DNA of 11,200 nt from Bacteroidota bacterium (lineage in GTDB: Bacteria; Bacteroidota; Bacteroidia; Bacteroidales; VadinHA17): assembly GCA_030613125.1 (NCBI GenBank), contig JAUWMO010000087.1:1-11200 (forward strand), written 5' to 3'. The number at the start of each line of letters is the position of its first letter. Position 1 is the stretch's first letter. The notes below the pieces were generated by a model. The model was not told where the DNA came from, made no database searches, and saw only the letters and a program-made list of their open reading frames with translations. This document shows, piece by piece, positions 1-5,103 of this stretch. A program made the position numbers and the translations under genes.

Positions 1-457
1 ATATCTTGACTATTATACCCGCAGGACACTTTCTGTGATAAGGGTGAGGAATAATTTTGCACGCCTGGCACATGGTCTTATTGAAGAAGGTAAGAAAGAT
101 TCAGCCGTGGCAGTTTTAGACAGATGCCTGGAATTACTTCCTCAATATAAAATGAGGTATTATCTTTATACAAATAAGCTGATTGAGGGTTATTATAAAG
201 CCGGTGCAACCGAAAAAGCCAATCAAATGGTTGAAGATTTCTTTAGTCAGCTAAATAAAGAGCTAAGCTATTATTCAAGTATGAAAGAGAACCATCGACG
301 TGCTATTGACCTGGAAAGGCAAATCGGACTTCAGAATTTGAATGGATTAAATATTCTGACAAAAACTTATTTGCAAACAGAATTGAATTCCCGTATTGAC
401 CCGGTCTTCATCCAACATTATCAACAATTTGTCAGTGATATGTCACCAACACAGTAA
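1..457 (+). CDS. C-terminal fragment of a DUF2723 (GT117-like) membrane protein
   Basis: The reading frame is open from base 2, so the gene starts upstream of the window; a GTG at 35 is only an internal valine. The 151 visible residues are soluble and helical. They carry an RVRNNFARLAH stretch followed by EEGKKDSAVAVLDRCLELLP and a helix with YYKAGATEKANQMV, which is the TPR-like pattern I recognise from the C-terminal end of Bacteroidota DUF2723 proteins. Those proteins have many N-terminal membrane helices and are related to protein O-mannosyltransferases (GT117), probably moving a sugar from a lipid carrier onto exported proteins. None of the membrane part is visible here, so the call rests on the tail alone. 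The next gene is 299 bases away, so no operon link with the cupin is evident. Confidence 0.72.
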   Translation, partial: YLDYYTRRTLSVIRVRNNFARLAHGLIEEGKKDSAVAVLDRCLELLPQYKMRYYLYTNKLIEGYYKAGATEKANQMVEDFFSQLNKELSYYSSMKENHRRAIDLERQIGLQNLNGLNILTKTYLQTELNSRIDPVFIQHYQQFVSDMSPTQ

Positions 458-756
458 AATGTATTAAAGTATCAGAAATTCCTGCCTGGTTCAACAGAAT
501 GGGGATATCATTTTCCGGAATGCCTTTGAAATATGTGATTTCGATAACTTATAAAACATGACTCAAAATAATATAAGATGTGTAAAAGGATAAATGCCTA
601 AAATAATAAATGTCTAAAAGATTAATTTATTTCATAGGGTCATACTCTTAGACCTTTATACTTTTGGACTCTTAGACTTTTGATTGTATGTTTAATTTTG
701 AAAAAAAGTAAAGAATTAAATTAAAGAAAAGACAAACAATACCAAATTATTTAGAT
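458..756. other. AT-rich intergenic region with degenerate repeats
   Basis: This 299-base gap between two plus-strand genes has no convincing reading frame. Its middle holds the degenerate repeat described separately at 581-682. A TAATTTTG at 693-700 matches the Bacteroidota -7 element TAnnTTTG and sits 56 bases before the cupin start. The only nearby TTTG (663-666) is 26 bases upstream, too far for a good -33 element, so this is at best a weak promoter candidate. No hairpin followed by a T tract is seen after the stop codon at 457. Confidence 0.5.
581..682. repeat. Degenerate short repeats (TCTAAAAG / CTTAGACTTTT) in both orientations
   Basis: On the left, TAAATGCCTAAAA (591-603) and TAAATGTCTAAAA (607-619) are near-identical direct copies 16 bases apart, with a related TGTAAAAGG at 581. 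On the right, ACTCTTAGACCTTT (644-657) and ACTCTTAGACTTTT (668-681) are a second direct pair 24 bases apart. Read on the opposite strand, the right pair gives AAAAGTCTAAGAGT, which resembles the left units. The block is therefore two short direct-repeat pairs facing each other, able to form a loose, A/T-rich stem in RNA. I do not know its function. Confidence 0.5.
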
Positions 757-1107
757 ATGAGTTCACAAAATAAGGGTACAGATTTGACAGGCTTTGAGAA
801 ATCGATCAAATTCAGATTTATTGATGAAATTGATTATTCATCGGGTGGAATTGTAAGTAAACAAGTGATCAAAACTGAAAAGGGGAATGTATCCCTGTTT
901 GCTTTCGATAAAGGAGAAAGTCTGAGTGAGCATACAGCTCCTTTTGATGCTATGGTTCAGGTGATTGAAGGAAGAGCCAGGATTATTATCAATGGAAAGA
1001 ATTATGAGCTTTACGGGGGTGAAAGCATTATTATGCCAGCCGATATACCTCATGCAGTTCATGCTCTTGACAAGTTTAAAATGCTGCTTACAATGATCAG
1101 GGGATAA
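757..1107 (+). CDS. Small single-domain cupin protein
   Basis: This 116-residue protein is one cupin barrel with no signal peptide, so it is probably cytoplasmic. Motif 1 spans residues 53-72 (G53, H59, G72), but the second metal histidine of the canonical HxH is Ala61 and the usual Glu is not in register. Motif 2 spans residues 88-99 (G88, P94, H99; MPADIPH). Two possible metal ligands, H59 and H99, thus remain. The pattern GGIVSKxV...GNVSLFAFDKGESLSEHTAPFDA and the FKMLLTMIRG end are typical of a small stand-alone cupin common in anaerobes, whose substrate is unknown. The ATG at 757 follows an A-rich leader without a Shine-Dalgarno sequence. The Rieske gene begins 115 bases downstream on the same strand, so co-transcription is possible but not shown. 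Confidence 0.85.
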   Translation: MSSQNKGTDLTGFEKSIKFRFIDEIDYSSGGIVSKQVIKTEKGNVSLFAFDKGESLSEHTAPFDAMVQVIEGRARIIINGKNYELYGGESIIMPADIPHAVHALDKFKMLLTMIRG

Positions 1108-1222
1108 GTGGCATTTTGATATGAATTATTTTAAAAAGAAAATTCTCCGGTAAAGTGAAACCGGTAAAAATCACAATACACACAAAAACCATGTATAAAT
1201 AAACAACTAATTATTATAAACC

Positions 1223-1660
1223 ATGGATAGAAGAAATGCATTAAAATCATTATTAACCTTTTTACCTCTGGGGACGGCCTTTGCTGGCTTAACTGCCATG
1301 GGTATCCGGTTTATTACTCCTGTAAAAAGAGAATTCGAAAGAAAGATTTTTACTGTTGGTTTAGATGAACTCCCAATCAATGCATCCCGCCGGTTTAAGG
1401 ACCTAAGAGGTAAGGATCTTATGGTAGTCAGAACCGGAGAGAGGGAAGTTAAAGCTCTTTCAACAGTTTGTACTCATCTGGGATGTACTGTATTCTGGCA
1501 AGAGGATAAAAAGGAATTTTATTGCCCGTGTCATCATGGAAGATTTGACAAGGATGGGAAAGTTGTAGCTGGTCCCCCTCCGAAGCCTCTTGATTCTTAT
1601 AAGGTTGAAATAGAGGGGGATAATGTTTATGTTTATTTTAAAGATATTAAGGAGGTTTAA
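1223..1660 (+). CDS. Rieske 2Fe-2S iron-sulfur subunit of a cytochrome bc-type complex
   Basis: This 145-residue protein transfers electrons from quinol to a cytochrome partner on the outer face of the membrane. The two cluster-binding boxes are plain: CTHLGC (C83, H85, C88) and CPCHHG (C101, C103, H104). C83, H85, C101 and H104 hold the 2Fe-2S cluster, and C88 and C103 form the usual disulfide. A GPPPKPL loop (residues 117-123) follows, as in typical quinol-oxidising Rieske proteins. The N-terminus has an arginine pair (DRRNALKSLL) before a hydrophobic segment at about 10-31, fitting a Tat-exported, uncleaved anchor. It is compact compared with mitochondrial Rieske proteins. The ATG at 1223 is the only start that keeps this N-terminus. 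The cytochrome b gene starts two bases after the stop, so the two are certainly co-translated partners. Confidence 0.95.
   Translation: MDRRNALKSLLTFLPLGTAFAGLTAMGIRFITPVKREFERKIFTVGLDELPINASRRFKDLRGKDLMVVRTGEREVKALSTVCTHLGCTVFWQEDKKEFYCPCHHGRFDKDGKVVAGPPPKPLDSYKVEIEGDNVYVYFKDIKEV
1649..1656 (+). promoter_or_regulatory. Consensus Shine-Dalgarno site before the cytochrome b gene
   Basis: AAGGAGGT lies inside the last codons of the Rieske gene and ends six bases before the cytochrome b ATG at 1663. It is a full match to the 16S anti-Shine-Dalgarno sequence and fixes the cytochrome b start. The other starts in this window have A-rich leaders without such a site, as is usual in Bacteroidota. Confidence 0.8.
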
Positions 1661-1662
1661 AA

Positions 1663-2706
1663 ATGAGTGTAAAAAACTGGTTTAATGAATCTTTTCCCGT
1701 TGATTCGGAAGCGCTGATAAAGATCTCTTCTGAGCCTATTCCCAATCATTTGAAGAGATGGTGGTGGGGTTTGGGAGGAACACCTCTTTTTATGTTTATT
1801 ATCCAGATAATCACTGGTATGATGTTGATATTTTATTATGTTCCGGATCCGGACAGGGCTTATCAAAGTGTTGATTATATTACACATACTGCAAAGTTTG
1901 GCTGGTTAATAAGAAGCATTCACCGCTGGGCATCCAATATCATGATAGTCGCTTTATTGTTACACATGATCCGGGTTTTTTTTACACAAACATACCGGAA
2001 ACCCAGGGAGTTAAACTGGATGTTTGGAGTAACCTTGCTTCTTTTGACATTTATGTTTGGATTTACAGGTTATTCACTTGTATATGAGCAGATGTCCTAC
2101 TGGGCAATGAGTGTTGGAACAGGAATTGCCGGAGCTACTCCTTTTATTGGAGGCTGGATCGCTGATTTTATGAGGGGTGGAAGTGAGATTGGACAGAATA
2201 CCCTAACACGGTTTTTTTTGTTCCATATAGCCTTAATTCCTTTGCTCACAATGATCGTCATAGGTCTTCATATATATCTTATCAGGGCCCTTGGAGTCAG
2301 TGAACTCAAGTTCCCGGGCGATGAGAAGCTTAAAAAGAAATCATATCCTCTTTTCCCTGATCATGTTTTCACCGAATTGATCATTGTTACGATTATAATG
2401 ATTATGCTGGTAACCTTATCCTTGCTTTTCCCTACAGGTCTTGGTGAACCTGCGAATCCTAACGTTACGCCTTTGCATATAAAGCCGGAATGGTATTTCT
2501 ATCCGGTATTCCGATGGTTAAAGATCACCAGCCTTGAAGTAGGTGTAATCGGCCCAATGGTGTTTATTCTAATCTTGTTTAGCTGGCCGTTTATTGACAG
2601 GTTTTTTGAAAAAAAAATTCCCGGTAAGGAAATTGCTTTCTGGATTGGAGTAGCTGGATTTTTAACGATTAACATTTTTCTATTCTGGGAGATCTTTGGA
2701 CATTAA
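1663..2706 (+). CDS. Cytochrome b, fused b6 and subunit-IV form, of a quinol-oxidising complex
   Basis: This 347-residue integral membrane protein holds the two b hemes and the quinol sites of a Rieske/cytochrome b complex. Helix II carries H87 and H101 (13 residues between) and helix IV carries H188 and H203 (14 between); the 14-residue gap is the b6 type rather than the mitochondrial one. The quinol-oxidation motif PEWY is at 275-278. About eight hydrophobic helices can be traced (roughly 41-60, 90-107, 118-138, 184-207, 237-256, 295-312, 324-343 and a short one near 150-168), so the b6 part and the subunit-IV part are in one chain. Where b6 and Bacillus QcrB proteins have a cysteine for heme c-n (before the LGG/FGG motif), this protein has G36. 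The gene sits between the Rieske and octaheme cytochrome genes in one operon. Confidence 0.95.
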   Translation: MSVKNWFNESFPVDSEALIKISSEPIPNHLKRWWWGLGGTPLFMFIIQIITGMMLIFYYVPDPDRAYQSVDYITHTAKFGWLIRSIHRWASNIMIVALLLHMIRVFFTQTYRKPRELNWMFGVTLLLLTFMFGFTGYSLVYEQMSYWAMSVGTGIAGATPFIGGWIADFMRGGSEIGQNTLTRFFLFHIALIPLLTMIVIGLHIYLIRALGVSELKFPGDEKLKKKSYPLFPDHVFTELIIVTIIMIMLVTLSLLFPTGLGEPANPNVTPLHIKPEWYFYPVFRWLKITSLEVGVIGPMVFILILFSWPFIDRFFEKKIPGKEIAFWIGVAGFLTINIFLFWEIFGH

Positions 2707-2757
2707 ATCAACAAACAGAAATAACTTAAACCAATAAAATACTAAATAATTTTAACC

Positions 2758-4287
2758 ATGTCGACAAGTTTAACAACCAAAAGAAGTATAATCGGAGTAC
2801 TTAGTATTGTATTCCTTGTTGTATTGCTCATTGCCCTGTGGAAAGAAACCCAGAGGCAAATGCCAGATTACAAACCTACCCCGATAATGGACGCCGGTAC
2901 TAAACATTGTGTTAGCTGCCATGGGGAAAAAGGCGTAGGTAAAGTAATTACTGAACAATGGAAAGAAAGTAAACATGCTGAGGTAGGTGTTGGCTGTCTT
3001 GAATGTCATAAAGCTGAAGATGGGGATATTGATGGCTTTGAGCATGAAGGGCAGTTTATATCCACTATTGTAACACCAAAGGATTGTGGCCGGTGTCATA
3101 ATAATGAAGTGGAGGAGTTTACGCATAGCCATCATGCCGATGCCGGTATGATTATGGGATCATTGGATAATATACTGGCTGAAGTTATTGAAGGGCATAC
3201 AGCTTTTAATGATGGCGCCAATCCGGCAGCAGCAAGCGGATGCTGGCAGTGCCATGGATCAAAAGTTCAACTTCTAACCGATGAGGAAGGGAATCCGGTT
3301 AAGGATGATAATGGCATATTAAAGTTTGATCCTAAAACATGGCCGAATACCGGTATTGGAAGAGTGAACCTGGATGGGTCAAAAGGCTCCTGTTCAGCCT
3401 GTCATAACAGGCATCATTTTTCTGTTGCTCAGGTCCGGCAACCGGAGAATTGCGGGAAATGTCACATGGGCCCTGACCATCCGCAAATCGAAATTTACCA
3501 GGAATCCAAGCATGGTATCAACTTTTATGCACACAGGGAAGAAATGAATCTTGACAGCCATCCCTGGGTAGTTGGAGAGGGCTATATTGCAGCACCAACA
3601 TGTGCAACCTGCCATATTTCTGCAACCCCCGATCAGCCCATTACACATGATGTAGGCGACCGGATCAGCTGGACTTTAAGACCAAAAGTTTCAGAAAAGA
3701 TCGATGCCAGCGCACTTGCACAAGCCGAAGCAAAGGGGGAACCCTTACCTGAAGGATTCCTGACCTGGGAAGAGCGACGTAAGAATATGCAAAATGTATG
3801 TAAACAATGCCATACCCGTGCTTATGTTGACAATTTCTATATACAGTACGATAATGTTGTCCATCTTTACAATGAGAAGTATGGTAAACCTGCCCTGGAA
3901 ATGATGAATCTTCTTAAATCAACCGGAATACTTACCCCAACTAATTTTGACGAAAATATTGAATGGACATATTTTCTTTTGTGGCACCATGAAGGCCGGA
4001 GGGCCAGAATGGGTGCTTCTATGATGGGACCGGATTATACCCAATGGCATGGTAATTTTGAATTGGCTGAAAGAATGTATACTGAGTTTATTCCGGAGGT
4101 GAAAGAATTGATCGAAAACGCAAAGAAAAAAGGAAATGTAAATGAAGCTCATCAGGTTGAAGTATTATTGAATGAGATGCTGAACAGCGAGTTGCATAAA
4201 TGGTATATTGGAAAAGTAAACCCCGAGGAAGCAAAAAAGAGAAAAGCAGCAGCAGCTACCTTCAGGCAAAGGTATTCGAATGAATAA
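2758..4287 (+). CDS. Membrane-anchored octaheme cytochrome c, hydroxylamine oxidoreductase (HAO) family
   Basis: The 509-residue protein has exactly eight CXXCH heme sites, beginning at C51, C80, C110, C162, C212, C232, C282 and C348. Their order and spacing, plus the stretch NRHHFSVAQVRQPE before heme 6, GPDH after it, and the ESKHG that follows, match my recollection of Nitrosomonas HAO closely. The Asp-His pair after heme 6 (D240, H241), which lines the catalytic heme in HAO, is kept. The C-terminal region (about 403-440, WHHEGRRARMGASMMGPDY, then QWHG) looks like the non-ammonia-oxidiser branch, where the enzyme often reduces nitrite or hydroxylamine to ammonium. Whether Y427 corresponds to the heme cross-linking tyrosine is uncertain. 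Residues 9-28 form a hydrophobic segment after TTKR with no clear cleavage site, so it is probably a membrane anchor with the hemes outside. It lies 51 bases after cytochrome b, with no c1, f or NrfH-type gene nearby. Confidence 0.88.
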   Translation: MSTSLTTKRSIIGVLSIVFLVVLLIALWKETQRQMPDYKPTPIMDAGTKHCVSCHGEKGVGKVITEQWKESKHAEVGVGCLECHKAEDGDIDGFEHEGQFISTIVTPKDCGRCHNNEVEEFTHSHHADAGMIMGSLDNILAEVIEGHTAFNDGANPAAASGCWQCHGSKVQLLTDEEGNPVKDDNGILKFDPKTWPNTGIGRVNLDGSKGSCSACHNRHHFSVAQVRQPENCGKCHMGPDHPQIEIYQESKHGINFYAHREEMNLDSHPWVVGEGYIAAPTCATCHISATPDQPITHDVGDRISWTLRPKVSEKIDASALAQAEAKGEPLPEGFLTWEERRKNMQNVCKQCHTRAYVDNFYIQYDNVVHLYNEKYGKPALEMMNLLKSTGILTPTNFDENIEWTYFLLWHHEGRRARMGASMMGPDYTQWHGNFELAERMYTEFIPEVKELIENAKKKGNVNEAHQVEVLLNEMLNSELHKWYIGKVNPEEAKKRKAAAATFRQRYSNE

Positions 4288-4380
4288 TAGCTGTTTTAAC
4301 TTCGAAAAATTTTACTGTTTAAACAATCTCTAATTGCCGGTGAATAGTAATAATAAATATTTAAATAATTTAATGAGTTT

Positions 4381-4815
4381 TTAAAGAGTGTTTGAATCAG
4401 TTACATACACATCTTCAGGACTGTGTAAAAATTCAGCAATAGTTTGGATTAGTTTTTCAGGAAGAACAGGTTTAATTAGAAACTCATCACATCCGGCAAT
4501 AAAACATTTTTCTTTTACTTCTTTTGATGTATAGGCAGTAACAACAATTACAGGCACTGATTTCCTTTTCTTTTTTAATTCTCTTGTTACTTCAATACCA
4601 TTGATGAATGGAATCAGTACATCCATTAAGACAAGGTCTATTTTCTGAGTGGAGTCATTAATAAACTCAAGTGCTTCATGTCCGTTTTTTTTCCATACGA
4701 TTTCAGCATGGGTTTTCTTTAAAAGAGACTTGAAATAAAGAAAATTAGGATCATCATCCTCAACGACAAGGATTACTTTATTCTCCCAGTTATAATTTAT
4801 TCCGTTAGTTACCAA
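4381..4815 (-). CDS. Stand-alone response-regulator receiver (REC) protein
   Basis: The 144-residue protein is a single CheY-like receiver domain without an output domain. The acidic pocket is E19-D20-D21, the phosphoacceptor is D65 in LVLMDVLIP, the switch threonine is T93 in VVTAYT, and the conserved lysine is K115 in FLIKP, so phosphorylation should be possible. The NFLYFKSLLKKT pattern after the acidic pocket resembles the receiver modules of Bacteroidota hybrid histidine kinases. The start is a TTG at 4815; no ATG lies in frame between it and the stop at 4849-4851, and the first internal methionine (M64) would destroy the domain. The gene is divergent from the sensor-phosphatase at 5104 and converges on the octaheme gene. 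No histidine kinase is visible here, so its phosphodonor is unknown. Confidence 0.9.
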   Translation of the reverse strand: MVTNGINYNWENKVILVVEDDDPNFLYFKSLLKKTHAEIVWKKNGHEALEFINDSTQKIDLVLMDVLIPFINGIEVTRELKKKRKSVPVIVVTAYTSKEVKEKCFIAGCDEFLIKPVLPEKLIQTIAEFLHSPEDVYVTDSNTL

Positions 4816-5103
4816 TGTTTTAAAATAAAATATGAATTCAAGTTGCTGTTATGGTGAAAATAAGTATTATTTTAATTTGAAAAAACTTTTTTTGATAAAA
4901 TTTATCCACGAATTACATAAAGTTATTAATTCCTTACTTAAGTTGAGATTAAGGAGTGATATAAAATTATCAGCAAGACCCCTTTGGAAATTTTTTAAGC
5001 ATTATATTTGCTATAAACCTGTATTTAAACAATCCTATAACAAAAAGTAAAATGATTAAAGCATAATTCCTATATTTAAAGTAGTATATTAAAACATTTA
5101 GTA
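4816..5103. other. AT-rich divergent intergenic region
   Basis: This 288-base region separates the divergent receiver and phosphatase genes and should carry both promoters. One good candidate, facing the phosphatase, is listed at 4983-5010. On the minus strand I found no TAnnTTTG element for the receiver gene. A 72-codon frame at 4832-5050 is judged spurious because its composition is lysine-, phenylalanine- and isoleucine-rich AT drift and it starts 17 bases from the receiver start. Confidence 0.55.
4983..5010 (+). promoter_or_regulatory. Putative Bacteroidota-type promoter for the sensor-phosphatase gene
   Basis: TTTG at 4983-4986 and TATATTTG at 5003-5010 match the Bacteroidota -33 (TTTG) and -7 (TAnnTTTG) elements, separated by 16 bases, slightly under the usual spacing. 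It would give a leader of roughly 85-90 bases before the GTG at 5104. Confidence 0.4.

Noticed and set aside
35..457. Complete small gene starting at GTG 35
   Set aside because: The frame is open to the window edge and the residues upstream of the GTG fit the DUF2723 tail, so it is a fragment of a larger gene.
838..1062. Minus-strand open frame over the cupin gene
   Set aside because: It lies entirely opposite a gene with clear cupin motifs and has no recognisable protein pattern.
1147..1164. Small inverted repeat CCGGT...ACCGG before the Rieske gene
   Set aside because: Only five base pairs with an eight-base loop and no T tract; the CCGGTAAA units also read as a direct repeat, so chance is a sufficient explanation.
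1657..1887. Minus-strand open frame over the start of cytochrome b
   Set aside because: It is a shadow of the cytochrome b coding strand with no motif of its own.
2770..4152. Three minus-strand open frames over the octaheme cytochrome gene
   Set aside because: They are antisense to a gene with eight CXXCH motifs in frame; their content is explained by the reverse complement of those codons.
4316..4325. Palindrome TGTTTAAACA after the octaheme gene
   Set aside because: Ten bases of A/T-rich self-complementarity with no loop and no following T tract; too short to call a terminator or operator.
4832..5050. 72-codon plus-strand open frame between the receiver and phosphatase genes
   Set aside because: Low-complexity AT-rich composition, no domain pattern, no ribosome site, and it would occupy the shared promoter region, including the best promoter candidate.
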